NCBI RefSeq assembly: GCF_014062315.1
Contig: NZ_JACGLT010000003.1
Location: 259,163 to 323,162, forward strand
Length of the DNA stretch: 64,000 nt
Reading direction: 5' to 3'
Source of the DNA: Gelidibacter maritimus
GTDB lineage: Bacteria; Bacteroidota; Bacteroidia; Flavobacteriales; Flavobacteriaceae
A model generated the notes under the pieces. That model saw nothing but the letters and a program-made list of their open reading frames with translations. It searched no databases and had not been told where the DNA came from. How positions within the stretch are numbered: the first letter of the stretch is position 1; each line of letters opens with the position of its first letter. Both the position numbers and the translations under genes were made by a program. Positions 7,965 to 16,320 of the stretch are shown piece after piece.

Positions 7965-8891
7965 TCAATACCTCAGTCCTTTTACCAATTCCGCAAACCC
8001 ATTTGCAGGTTTCCATTCTGAATTCGGCTCAAAATAGTTCCAGAGATAGGCTGAAATGTTGCGTTGCAATTGCCATGCTTTATTATCGAATCCCCAAGAT
8101 TGATCCGCATTGTTTTTAGTAGCGATATAAAAGACATAATCGCCACTTGGCGCATTTACCATAACCAATTCCGATCTTGATTTATTGACCATGCCCTGTT
8201 TAGCAGCGGTTTGAACGTAGGGCGGAATCTGCGAAAGCGAATAATCCGTATAGAAGGAATTAGACATAATGCGATACATTTCATCACTTGAAGCCTCATC
8301 AATCAATGTTCTTTGCCTCATCTTAATCAATAATGAAGTCATCTCTCGGGGTGTAGTCTGTCCCCAGCCATATTTCTCCCAGTCTTCGGATCTACCTTCC
8401 GTTCGGCTGTTGACCCTAGTGTGGGCCAAACCTAAATCGGCCATAGTCTCATTGATTGCCAATCCGCCACCTACAAGCTCTTGACACCACAGCGACGTTG
8501 TATTATCGCTTATGGTAATCATCAATGAGGCTAAAGTTCGGAGATCGGTAACAGTACTGTCCTTATAAAACTGCATGAGTCCAGAGCCGCCATACTTTCT
8601 TTTGGCATCATAAACCAAAGTGTCATTATAATGAAGACCTCCCTCTTTAATCTGTTTAAAAACCTCAATCAAAATAGGGACTTTAACGATACTTGCCGTC
8701 GGGAAAATAGTGTCGGCGTTAATTGCAGCTTCTTTATTGGACTTAAGATTATAGACGTATATACCCACATCGCCTTTAAAGTCTTTTACGAGATTGTTAA
8801 GTTCATTTTCCAATATTTCATCGGTTTGTTGCGCTATAAGCATGAGGTTGCACGATAAAAAAAGAAACAAAAAGAGGAATATTTTTTTCAT
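7965..8891 (-). CDS. Class A beta-lactamase-like serine hydrolase
   Basis: 308 residues with a signal peptide (about 1-20, cleavage near IAQ), so periplasmic. The serine motif SIVK (Ser67, Lys70) and the SDN loop (128-130) are present, as in class A beta-lactamases and related penicillin-interacting enzymes. Two features are unusual: the usual KTG strand reads KQG (231-233), and the omega-loop region (about 160-182) has no clear ExxLN motif. It may therefore be a beta-lactamase-related hydrolase rather than an active class A enzyme. It lies alone on the minus strand, 48 bp downstream of a symporter gene on the same strand. Confidence 0.75.
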   Translation of the reverse strand: MKKIFLFLFLFLSCNLMLIAQQTDEILENELNNLVKDFKGDVGIYVYNLKSNKEAAINADTIFPTASIVKVPILIEVFKQIKEGGLHYNDTLVYDAKRKYGGSGLMQFYKDSTVTDLRTLASLMITISDNTTSLWCQELVGGGLAINETMADLGLAHTRVNSRTEGRSEDWEKYGWGQTTPREMTSLLIKMRQRTLIDEASSDEMYRIMSNSFYTDYSLSQIPPYVQTAAKQGMVNKSRSELVMVNAPSGDYVFYIATKNNADQSWGFDNKAWQLQRNISAYLWNYFEPNSEWKPANGFAELVKGLRY

Positions 8892-8939
8892 TATAAACAG
8901 GTATTCGTTAAAAAGGCAATAATTTATAAAATTTTATAA

Positions 8940-11039
8940 TCACTCTTTGGCTTTGATAAATTTCGGATTGATATAGAGTTTTCCGTCTTTTAATTTCTGC
9001 CAATAAATTTTCATATCGGCATTTATTTCGGGAGCCATAATATAGAGTCCGATGATATTTGGAAAGGACATGGCAAGAATCATCATATCGGCAAAACTTA
9101 GAACGGCGCCTAAACTGACGGAAGCTCCCAATACCACGAAAACGAGGTACATAACTTTATATACCAATTCCAACTTTTTACTTCTTCCGAAGAGGTAACT
9201 CCAAGAACGCATGCCGTAATACGACCAGGACACCATAGTGGAAAAGGCAAATAATACCACGGCTAGTGCAAGTACGGCAGGGAACCAGGAAATGACGGTT
9301 CCGAAAGCATCTGCGGTAAGTTCTACACCGCCCATGCCGCTATTGATTTCATGTTTCCCGGTGAAAATAAGCACCAATGCAGTCATTGTACACACCAGCA
9401 TCGTATCAATAAATGGCTCAACCAATGAGGTGAAACCATCGGCAATAGGATGATTGGTTTTAGATGCACTATGGGCAATTGCTGCCGAACCTACTCCAGC
9501 TTCACTGGAAAAAGCAGCACGTTGTAAACCTATGATGAGCACCCCAATAAACCCGCCTTTCATGGCTTGGGCAGAAAATGCGCCATCGAAGATAGCAACA
9601 AAGGCACCACCAAGAAATTCGAAGTGATAGCCGATGACCACCAAACAGCCCACCACGTAAAAAATGGCCATCACAGGCACTACTTTCGCAGTCACTTTTG
9701 CTATACTTTTAATTCCCCCGATAATCACTGCGCCGACCAATATGGCAAAAACAATTCCAAACCAAAACCCTTGGCCCTGTAACACTGGAACCTGCTCTGA
9801 TACGATTTTAAAAGCCTGATTTGATTGCAGCATATTGCCACCACCAAAGGAAGCACCAACCCCCAGCACCGCAAAAAGTATTGCTAAAAATTTCCCTAAA
9901 CGCTTAAGATTCTTCTTTTCCAGGCCGTAGCGCAAATAGTTCATCGGACCTCCAAATATGCGCCCTTCATCATCAATAAACCGATACTTCACGCCCAATG
10001 TACATTCTGCGAACTTTAAAGACATTCCGAAAAAACCAGCGAGAAACATCCAAAATGTTGCGCCTGCCCCACCAAGAGAAATGGCAACGGCAACGCCAGC
10101 GATATTTCCTAATCCTACGGTCGCAGATACCGCGGTAGCCATAGCTTGAAAATGCGTAATGGTACCAGGAGCATCCGGATCGTCATACTTTCCTCTTGCC
10201 AAATCCAAGGAATGCTTAAAACCACGGATATTCACAAATTTCAAACGGAGGGTAAAGAAAATACTACCTAAAATAAGCCAGACCACTATAAAAGGAATGG
10301 TGCTGGTTTTTGTATCGCCATTGGGATGTAAAAGAGGTTGTGGGGTTTGAAAATTAATGACGCCTAAGCGTGGCACCCTGTAAGATCCGGGTTTGGGCAT
10401 TCTTGAAATGACAGAACCTTCTTCAACCAGGTGTTCTAAAGCGCCGGTATCTGGAGCATACACCGACAATTCAATGTCTTGATGGCTTAACAGTACGGCT
10501 ATTTTATCGCCTTTTTTAACTTGGCTGCCATCGGGAACCAACCAATTTTTTAAATGGTATTGTCCTTCACTGGTTGGATCTTCTAACGGCAGTGCAACGT
10601 TTTTATGGGAAGTGTATACCACAGGATCGTATATGCCGAGCGCGGCAAAAGCATCCCAAAATAAAACGGCACCCAACACATCTACGGCAGGCTGTACGCT
10701 ACTATTGAAAATTTCAGTAATTGATTCTGCCGGTATGGTAAACTGCTTGGTGATGGTGTTTCCGTTGGCATCGCTTACGGTTACAGAATGTTGCATGCCT
10801 TCAATTAAGCCAAAGGAATCCGCAGCATTTAAGGAAGTGCTTACATTGCTCCATTTGTATTGATAAGGAGGTTGTCCGCCATCGACCGTTACTTTCGCCA
10901 CACCATTATTAATTTCGGAGGAAGGGTTGATCAGTTCTAATTGTACGGTCATTTCGCCATTAACTTGAACTTGAGCGAGGCCATTTGCAAAGGTTATTAA
11001 TAAGAGCGTTAAGAAGGCTAAGTGCCTGTATCTAATCAT
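8940..11039 (-). CDS. Na+:alanine/glycine symporter with secreted N-terminal extension
   Basis: 699 residues from the ATG at 11039; a TTG one codon earlier is less likely. The C-terminal about 450 residues are an AgcS-family symporter with many membrane helices, including the conserved ATAVSATVGLGNIAGVAVAI and the FSSEAGVGSAAIAHSAS region. The first about 250 residues are extra. They comprise a signal peptide (ending near FANGLAQ), an Ig-like SprB-type repeat (GGQPPYQYKWSN), then a lipoyl/biotinyl-like fold (WLVPDGSQVKKGDKIAVL, SVYAPDTGALEHLVEEGSVI). The attachment Lys of true carrier domains is not visible. Family members are usually about 450-550 residues. The symporter should import Ala or Gly with Na+; the extension's role is unknown. 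Confidence 0.85.
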   Translation of the reverse strand: MIRYRHLAFLTLLLITFANGLAQVQVNGEMTVQLELINPSSEINNGVAKVTVDGGQPPYQYKWSNVSTSLNAADSFGLIEGMQHSVTVSDANGNTITKQFTIPAESITEIFNSSVQPAVDVLGAVLFWDAFAALGIYDPVVYTSHKNVALPLEDPTSEGQYHLKNWLVPDGSQVKKGDKIAVLLSHQDIELSVYAPDTGALEHLVEEGSVISRMPKPGSYRVPRLGVINFQTPQPLLHPNGDTKTSTIPFIVVWLILGSIFFTLRLKFVNIRGFKHSLDLARGKYDDPDAPGTITHFQAMATAVSATVGLGNIAGVAVAISLGGAGATFWMFLAGFFGMSLKFAECTLGVKYRFIDDEGRIFGGPMNYLRYGLEKKNLKRLGKFLAILFAVLGVGASFGGGNMLQSNQAFKIVSEQVPVLQGQGFWFGIVFAILVGAVIIGGIKSIAKVTAKVVPVMAIFYVVGCLVVIGYHFEFLGGAFVAIFDGAFSAQAMKGGFIGVLIIGLQRAAFSSEAGVGSAAIAHSASKTNHPIADGFTSLVEPFIDTMLVCTMTALVLIFTGKHEINSGMGGVELTADAFGTVISWFPAVLALAVVLFAFSTMVSWSYYGMRSWSYLFGRSKKLELVYKVMYLVFVVLGASVSLGAVLSFADMMILAMSFPNIIGLYIMAPEINADMKIYWQKLKDGKLYINPKFIKAKE

Positions 11040-11195
11040 CAAAATAAGTATGTGTTTTAGTTTACATAATTAAAAAAACACAATTTAATGATAAGCGGAA
11101 CTCCTCCCAAGCCATTTAGGGTGTTTTTTTGAAATTGCGAGAAATGACACTATAAAAATGAAGATTTAGAGACTTTTTCGTGAGCGAGCGGGTTT

Positions 11196-11645
11196 TTATT
11201 CAGATGCCACTTTGACTTGGGTTTTACCATCTTCGCTTGGGATTTCAGAAACTAAAAAGACGGACTTGTTTTTTTTAAATTCAGAAAATTGGAAATTCTC
11301 GAGGCCGGTGTAGGTATATCCTTTTGAAATCAGTTGGTCTTTAATTTCTTGAACGTTATAATTTTTTGCGAGAGATACATCTAAAACATTGGACGTATCA
11401 TTTGAGGAGATAACTTTAATGACAACCGTATTGTCCAAGTCGTGTTTGTAAGTTTTTCCGTAGGTGCTTTGCAAATTGTCTTTATTATTTCTGATCTTTT
11501 CAAATCCGTAATAGTCGATCATATACCTATCTAATGAAGCGAAAGATTTACTTGTTAGATTTTCTAACAGAATGATGTCCAAATTTTTGGACATGGCTGT
11601 ATTGGCTAAAGAAAGGCATAACGCTAAGGTAAGAATCTTTTTCAT
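11196..11645 (-). CDS. Small secreted protein, unknown function
   Basis: 149 residues with a signal peptide (MKKILTLALCLSLANTAMS) and a mature part of mixed alpha/beta character, with no Cys or recognisable motif. The 70-ish residue C-terminal half (KDQLISKGYTYTGLENFQF, then KKNKSVFLVSEI) might be a small two-layer fold. It is probably periplasmic. It stands alone between the symporter gene and tRNA-Leu, on the minus strand. I do not recognise a family. Confidence 0.65.
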   Translation of the reverse strand: MKKILTLALCLSLANTAMSKNLDIILLENLTSKSFASLDRYMIDYYGFEKIRNNKDNLQSTYGKTYKHDLDNTVVIKVISSNDTSNVLDVSLAKNYNVQEIKDQLISKGYTYTGLENFQFSEFKKNKSVFLVSEIPSEDGKTQVKVASE

Positions 11646-11761
11646 GAGGATTATTTTTTATTGAATATCGCAATTGACGGTACAAATTAAGAAAAATTGA
11701 TGAGATTTCAGATTGAGATATGAAATTAATGGCATTGTTCCTCTTTGACAAAATCGAGAAT

Positions 11762-11790
11762 AAAAAAAGCTCCAACATTTCTGTTGAAGC
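11762..11790 (-). terminator. Rho-independent terminator of tRNA-Leu
   Basis: On the minus strand GCTTCAACA, a GAAA loop, and TGTTGGAGC form a 9-bp stem with one G-U pair, followed by seven T (11768-11762). It lies directly downstream of the tRNA gene. Confidence 0.85.
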
Positions 11791-11798
11791 CTTTGCAG

Positions 11799-11878
11799 TA
11801 CTCAAGGCGGGAATCGAACCCGCACTCCGAAGAACTGGATTTTGAATCCAGCGCGTCTACCAATTCCGCCACTTGAGC
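11799..11878 (-). tRNA. tRNA-Leu (anticodon CAA)
   Basis: The minus strand folds into a full cloverleaf. The acceptor is GCTCAAG/CTTGAGT (first pair G-U), the D-arm contains GGTAGA, and the anticodon stem CTGGA/TCCAG encloses loop TTCAAAA, giving anticodon CAA. A long variable arm of class II type (TTCTTCGGAGT) and T-arm GCGGG TTCGATT CCCGC follow. No CCA is encoded. It decodes UUG. Confidence 0.93.
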
Positions 11879-11975
11879 AAAAGATGTTCTAAATTGGATT
11901 GCAAAATTATAAAATTTTTTTCTTCTAACAACTAAAATATCTTTCTTTTATACTTTTTCTGTTCAATTAAATTGT

Positions 11976-11983
11976 TAAATTTG
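11976..11983 (+). promoter_or_regulatory. TAnnTTTG promoter box upstream of prs
   Basis: TAAATTTG matches the Bacteroidota -7 consensus and is followed by GCAGCC. The ATG of prs is 52 bp downstream. No good -33 TTTG is seen at the usual distance. Confidence 0.5.
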
Positions 11984-12034
11984 CAGCCTGTTAAAGAAAA
12001 CGAGGATTAATGCGTTATAAAACACACTATTACA

Positions 12035-12976
12035 ATGCCTAATTTTGTTCCTGAAGCTAAGATTTTTGCGTGTTCACAGAGCACAGAACTTGCTGAAAAA
12101 ATAGCAGCAACCTTTGGAGTGCCATTAGGAAATGTTATTACGTCCACTTATAGTGATGGAGAGTTTCAGCCGTCTTATGAAGAGTCGATAAGAGGAACGC
12201 GAATTTTTATTATTGGTTCCACGCATCCCGGTCCTAAGAATTTAATGGAAATGTTATTGATGATAGATGCTGCAAAGCGGGCATCAGCAAGACATATTAC
12301 CGCAGTGTTGCCTTATTTTGGATGGGCAAGACAAGACAGAAAGGATAAACCGAGAGTGCCGATTGCCGCTAAACTTGTAGCAAAAATGCTGGAAGCAGCG
12401 GGAGCAACCCGAATCATTACTATGGATTTGCACGCCGATCAGATTCAGGGCTTTTTTGAAAAACCTGTAGATCATTTATTTGCATCTACTGTGTTTTTAC
12501 CTTATTTAAGAAGCTTGAATCTTGATAACCTGACGATAGCTTCACCAGATATGGGGGGCTCTAAAAGGGCGTATGCTTATTCTAAAACCATGGAGAGTGA
12601 CGTGGTCATCTGTTACAAGCAACGTGAAAAGGCCAATGTTATTTCGCATATGGAATTGATTGGCGATGTGACTGGAAAAAATGTGGTATTGGTAGATGAT
12701 ATGGTAGATACCGCTGGAACATTGACTAAAGCTGCTGACTTGATGATGGAGCGTGGAGCATTGAGTGTTAGAGCAATTTGTACGCATCCTATATTGTCTG
12801 GAAATGCCTACGAGCGTTTGGAAAACTCCAAGTTGGAAGAATTGATCGTTACGGATTCCATTCCTCTAAAGCAAAAAAGTGACAAGATTAGAGTGCTCAG
12901 CTGCGCCGATCTGTTTGCTGGGGTGATGCATAACGTGCATTATAATAAATCTATCAGCTCAAAGTTTTTAATGTAG
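12035..12976 (+). CDS. prs: Ribose-phosphate pyrophosphokinase
   Basis: 313 residues, the usual family length. It makes PRPP from ribose 5-phosphate and ATP, feeding purine, pyrimidine, NAD, His and Trp synthesis in the cytoplasm. Visible are the N-terminal SDGEFQPSYEESIRG, the flexible-loop and ATP region YFGWARQDRKDKPRVPI, the metal site TMDLHADQIQGFF and the PRPP-binding motif VVLVDDMVDTAGT (about 216-228). It is followed 162 bp later by the L25 gene and then pth, a gene order common in Flavobacteriia. All catalytic motifs look intact. Confidence 0.97.
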   Translation: MPNFVPEAKIFACSQSTELAEKIAATFGVPLGNVITSTYSDGEFQPSYEESIRGTRIFIIGSTHPGPKNLMEMLLMIDAAKRASARHITAVLPYFGWARQDRKDKPRVPIAAKLVAKMLEAAGATRIITMDLHADQIQGFFEKPVDHLFASTVFLPYLRSLNLDNLTIASPDMGGSKRAYAYSKTMESDVVICYKQREKANVISHMELIGDVTGKNVVLVDDMVDTAGTLTKAADLMMERGALSVRAICTHPILSGNAYERLENSKLEELIVTDSIPLKQKSDKIRVLSCADLFAGVMHNVHYNKSISSKFLM

Positions 12977-13138
12977 GCTGTGACAAGTTCAGTCCACATC
13001 TGAAATAATACAACTGATCAATAGTTAATAAGTAATAGTAACCTTTAATAATTAAATGAAAACGAATTGGAGCAGAACACTTGGTCCTCTTTCAAAAAAG
13101 TTTCTATAATACCATTAAATAACAATAAATAAACAATT

Positions 13139-13792
13139 ATGAAATCAATTACAATCAACGGATCTCAAAGAGAAAGCGTGGGCAAAAAAGCAACAAAAGC
13201 CTTACGTAATGCTGGCCAGGTTCCTTGCGTATTATACGGAGGAGACCAACCAGTGCATTTCTCAGCACCTGAATTGGCTTTCTCTAAACTGGTTTATACG
13301 CCTAATGCGCATACAGTTGTGATTGCCTTAGAAAACGGAACGTCTTATAACGCAGTTATGCAAGACATCCAATTCCACCCAGTAACGGACAGGATACTGC
13401 ACATCGATTTTTATAAGCTATATGAAGACAAAGAAATCACCATGGAAATTCCTGTGCATGTTATCGGAACTTCAAAGGGGGTTTTAAATGGTGGCGTATT
13501 GCAAAGAAATCAGCGTAAGCTTAGAATAAAAGCAATACCAGCAAATCTACCTGATTTTATAGAGGTTGATATTACACCTTTAAAAATTGGAAGTAAGTTG
13601 TACATTACTGAACTTGAAAATTCTAACTATGAATTCTTACACCCAGATAACACCGTAGTGTGTCAAGTAAGACGTTCTAGAGCAAGTATTGCTGAGTTTG
13701 AAGAAGAGCTTGAAGAAGAGCTTGAAGAAGGTGCAGAAGGCGCGGAAGGAGCTGCTGAAGGTGCTGAAAAACCAGCTGAAGGTCAAGAGTAA
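13139..13792 (+). CDS. rplY: 50S ribosomal protein L25 (Ctc form)
   Basis: 217 residues. The N-terminal half is the 5S-rRNA-binding L25 domain ([26 protein letters not shown]). The second half is the TL5/Ctc beta domain ([28 protein letters not shown]). A strongly acidic Glu/Gly/Ala tail of about 30 residues at the C-terminus is encoded by short in-frame repeats of GAAGAAGAGCTT and GGTGCAGAAGGC type. It sits in the large ribosomal subunit, contacting 5S rRNA. The start ATG is preceded by an A/T-rich leader. A terminator follows directly. Confidence 0.95.
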   Translation: MKSITINGSQRESVGKKATKALRNAGQVPCVLYGGDQPVHFSAPELAFSKLVYTPNAHTVVIALENGTSYNAVMQDIQFHPVTDRILHIDFYKLYEDKEITMEIPVHVIGTSKGVLNGGVLQRNQRKLRIKAIPANLPDFIEVDITPLKIGSKLYITELENSNYEFLHPDNTVVCQVRRSRASIAEFEEELEEELEEGAEGAEGAAEGAEKPAEGQE

Positions 13793-13814
13793 ATCTTGTT
13801 TATACCAAATATTT

Positions 13815-13847
13815 AAAAGCATTCTGTTTATTCAGGATGCTTTTTTT
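13815..13847 (+). terminator. Rho-independent terminator after the L25 gene
   Basis: AAAAGCATTCTG (13815-13826) pairs with CAGGATGCTTTT (13833-13844), with one wobble or mismatch and a 6-nt loop, and runs into seven T. Confidence 0.85.
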
Positions 13848-14251
13848 AGTGAAACCCCTATCTGCCGAGAGGCAGACATATTCCAAAAGCCACAGACCCA
13901 TTGGAACACGTTGGTTTTTTCCGATGGTTTTCGGGCTAATATCTCTCGATTGTTGTCGGGACTGGCGGTATCATTAAATATCATGCACTATTTGTGTTGT
14001 AAAAGCCGAAGTCGCATTAACTTATCGGTTCGTAATATGGCCAGTAATGTTTAATTTTTTAAAATTGACCGGATCTCTGTCCTCACTTTAGTTTCACGAA
14101 AGCTGCTGAGGTGGATGTATAAAATCTCTGGTTAGTCATATATTGAAATGTGTTTTGCTTCTTACTTGAAGATTGTTTGTAGGAATAATTCTGAAATTTT
14201 ATTAAAAAAACGTTATTTTTCATTTTGACAGAAACACTTTAAGTAATTTTC
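13848..14251. other. Intergenic region with one small palindrome
   Basis: About 400 bp between the L25 terminator and pth. I see no convincing gene. It holds a perfect 6-4-6 palindrome TCTGCC GAGA GGCAGA at 13861-13876, related in style to the dispersed repeats near 59.4 kb. The last 100 bp are A/T-rich, as expected upstream of pth. An apparent frame running out of the L25 gene is an artefact of its repetitive tail. Confidence 0.5.
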
Positions 14252-14884
14252 ATGCTTCGCTTTTTACAAACAATTTTCAAATCGTCAAACAAAACAACAC
14301 CTGTAGAAGAAAATACTATGAAAAAATATCTCATCGTAGGATTAGGCAATATTGGAAGTGAATATGCCAATACACGCCATAATATTGGTTTTAGGATTTT
14401 AGACCATTTAGCGAAAAAGGAGAATTTAAGTTTTGAAACTCAAAAGTTGGGTGATGTCAGCGTGTATAAATTTAAAGGACGACATTTTACCTTGTTAAAG
14501 CCCAATACTTATATGAATTTGAGTGGAAAGGCCATCCTCTATTGGTTGAACAAAGAAAACATTCCTCTTGACAACTTATTGGTGATTACTGACGATTTGA
14601 ACTTGCCCTTTGGCACCATTCGTCTAAAAACCAAAGGTAGTGATGGCGGGCACAACGGATTAAAGGATACGCAGGACAAATTACAAACTACCAAGTACAA
14701 CCGGTTTAGATTTGGTATTAGTGATGCTTTTAGTAAAGGCAGACAAGTAGATTATGTTTTGGGAGAATGGACTCCAGAAGAAGAAGCCAAATTGCCAGAA
14801 CGCTTGGATAAAGCCTTCGAGCTTATCAAATCTTTTGGAACAGCTGGCGTAAATATTACTATGAACACGTTTAATGGCCAGTAG
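14252..14884 (+). CDS. pth: Peptidyl-tRNA hydrolase
   Basis: Pth frees tRNA from peptidyl-tRNA that drops off ribosomes. From ATG 14252 the protein has 210 residues; an internal ATG at 14318 would give 188, closer to the classic length. Both fit, since flavobacterial homologues often carry a short basic lead (MLRFLQTIFKSS). Key residues are visible: GLGNIGSEY, catalytic His in NTRHNIG (His43 in the long form), PNTYMNLSG, ITDDLNLPFGTIRL and KGSDGGHNGLKD. Located downstream of prs and the L25 gene but 459 bp away, so probably with its own promoter. Confidence 0.95.
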   Translation: MLRFLQTIFKSSNKTTPVEENTMKKYLIVGLGNIGSEYANTRHNIGFRILDHLAKKENLSFETQKLGDVSVYKFKGRHFTLLKPNTYMNLSGKAILYWLNKENIPLDNLLVITDDLNLPFGTIRLKTKGSDGGHNGLKDTQDKLQTTKYNRFRFGISDAFSKGRQVDYVLGEWTPEEEAKLPERLDKAFELIKSFGTAGVNITMNTFNGQ

Positions 14885-15017
14885 AAGAAGCTGAATTTAT
14901 AGACGACTTCTCACCTCACTAATACGGTACTTTTTTAGTAATTATTTTGATAAGCAGTGTTAATTATAGGTGTTTTTAAAAAACTTAACGATTACGAAAC
15001 ATTAAATTAACATTGAA

Positions 15018-15045
15018 ATCAGTTCTTTGTGGCCAAAGAACTGAT
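15018..15045. promoter_or_regulatory. 12-bp perfect inverted repeat just before the porin start
   Basis: ATCAGTTCTTTG (15018-15029), TGGC, CAAAGAACTGAT (15034-15045): a perfect 12-bp stem ending 3 bp before the ATG at 15049. In RNA it would fold over the ribosome-entry region; in DNA it could be an operator. No T-tract follows, so it is not a terminator. Confidence 0.6.
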
Positions 15046-15048
15046 AGA

Positions 15049-16251
15049 ATGACATTTCGGCCAACACTTTTAGCTTTATTTTTTGTTATATTTTCAATGG
15101 GTCATGCACAAGAGATCAAAGCTCCTGCGTTTGGAGATGGTATTTTAAACCTTAAAGCCAAAGACAGCACTTGGTCTATGAAAGTGGGAATGCAGTTGCA
15201 ATTTCAAGGATTTGCAGATTGGGAAGATGAGAACACTGGTTTTTCCAATGCAGAAACTAATTTTTTGATCAGAAGAGCACGTCTTAAATTTTCTGGTTTT
15301 GTTTACTCACCCAAATTAACCTACAAATTGTCTATCGGTCTTTCTAATCGGGATATTTCTGGAGCCTCAAAATACACTTCCAATGCGCCACGATACCTTT
15401 TGGATGCGGTTATGAAGTGGAATTTTTATAAAAACTTCGAATTGTGGTTCGGACAGACAAAACTTCCTGGTAATAGGGATGACCTCACCTCTTCAAGCAG
15501 TCTTCAGCTTGTTGAGCGGTCGCTTGTAAACGGGGCCTACGCTGTTGAGCGCGACCTTGGGTTTCAATTAAGACATCATTTTAAACTTTCCGAAGATTTT
15601 ATTATTAAGGAGGCATTTGCAATATCGCAAGGCGAAGGACGCAATATCACCTCGGGAAATATTGGCGGTTTTCAATATACATCGCGACTTGAATTTTTGC
15701 CGTTGGGCGATTTTATAAAAAAAGGCGATTATGTAGGTGGCGATATCTACAGAGAGCCTACCCCAAAATTGGCCATTGGTGCCACTTACGACTTCAACAA
15801 CAAGGCCGTAAAAACAAAAAGCAATCGCGGCACCTATATGATTACCGATACAGGATTTTATGAAACTAATATTTCGACATTGTTTATTGATGCCATTTTT
15901 AAATATCAAGGATTTTCATTGATGGCTGAATATGCGGACAGAACTGCTGCCGACCCGTTGGCAAAGCATTCTGACGGAACCCTGACCGGCGATAGCGTTC
16001 AAATAGGAAATGGTGTTAATTTTCAGGCAGGCTACGTGTTTGAAAATAATTGGGAGCTTACCGGACGATATACCAATATCAATTTTGATAATGCCATGAT
16101 AGTCAAAAATCTCCAAAACCAATACACGCTTGGTGTTTCAAAATATATTTTAGGTCATAATTTAAAAGTCCAAACCGATGTGAGCTATTTAACGATGAAC
16201 TTATCCAATGACGAACTGCTATGGCGACTGCAATTTGCCATTCACTTTTAA
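15049..16251 (+). CDS. OprO/OprP-type phosphate-selective porin
   Basis: 400 residues from ATG 15049. A TTG at 15013 would start inside the inverted repeat and place 12 residues before the signal peptide, so it is rejected. The signal peptide MTFRPTLLALFFVIFSMGHA is clear. The mature protein is a beta-barrel: SWSMKVGMQLQFQGFADW, LIRRARLKFSGFVYSPKLTY, alternating strands throughout, and a terminal aromatic strand (LLWRLQFAIHF). It belongs to the outer-membrane phosphate/pyrophosphate porin family. The phosphate transporter gene follows 69 bp later, strongly supporting a phosphate role. Confidence 0.88.
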   Translation: MTFRPTLLALFFVIFSMGHAQEIKAPAFGDGILNLKAKDSTWSMKVGMQLQFQGFADWEDENTGFSNAETNFLIRRARLKFSGFVYSPKLTYKLSIGLSNRDISGASKYTSNAPRYLLDAVMKWNFYKNFELWFGQTKLPGNRDDLTSSSSLQLVERSLVNGAYAVERDLGFQLRHHFKLSEDFIIKEAFAISQGEGRNITSGNIGGFQYTSRLEFLPLGDFIKKGDYVGGDIYREPTPKLAIGATYDFNNKAVKTKSNRGTYMITDTGFYETNISTLFIDAIFKYQGFSLMAEYADRTAADPLAKHSDGTLTGDSVQIGNGVNFQAGYVFENNWELTGRYTNINFDNAMIVKNLQNQYTLGVSKYILGHNLKVQTDVSYLTMNLSNDELLWRLQFAIHF

Positions 16252-16320
16252 TACTTAACGTTGAGGTAACATACGCTTCGAAAACTGTAGGGATATTTGC
16301 AAACAATATTAAACTAAATT

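Noticed and set aside
11043-11195. Possible glycine riboswitch upstream of the Ala/Gly symporter
   Set aside because: The 150 bp show no glycine-aptamer core or tandem arrangement.
11548-11805. Minus-strand frame between tRNA-Leu and the small secreted protein
   Set aside because: Overlaps the tRNA terminator and the signal-peptide region of a better-supported gene.
13689-14054. Frame overlapping the L25 C-terminus and running into the gap
   Set aside because: Shadow of the GAAGAAGAGCTT repeats in another frame, crossing a strong terminator.
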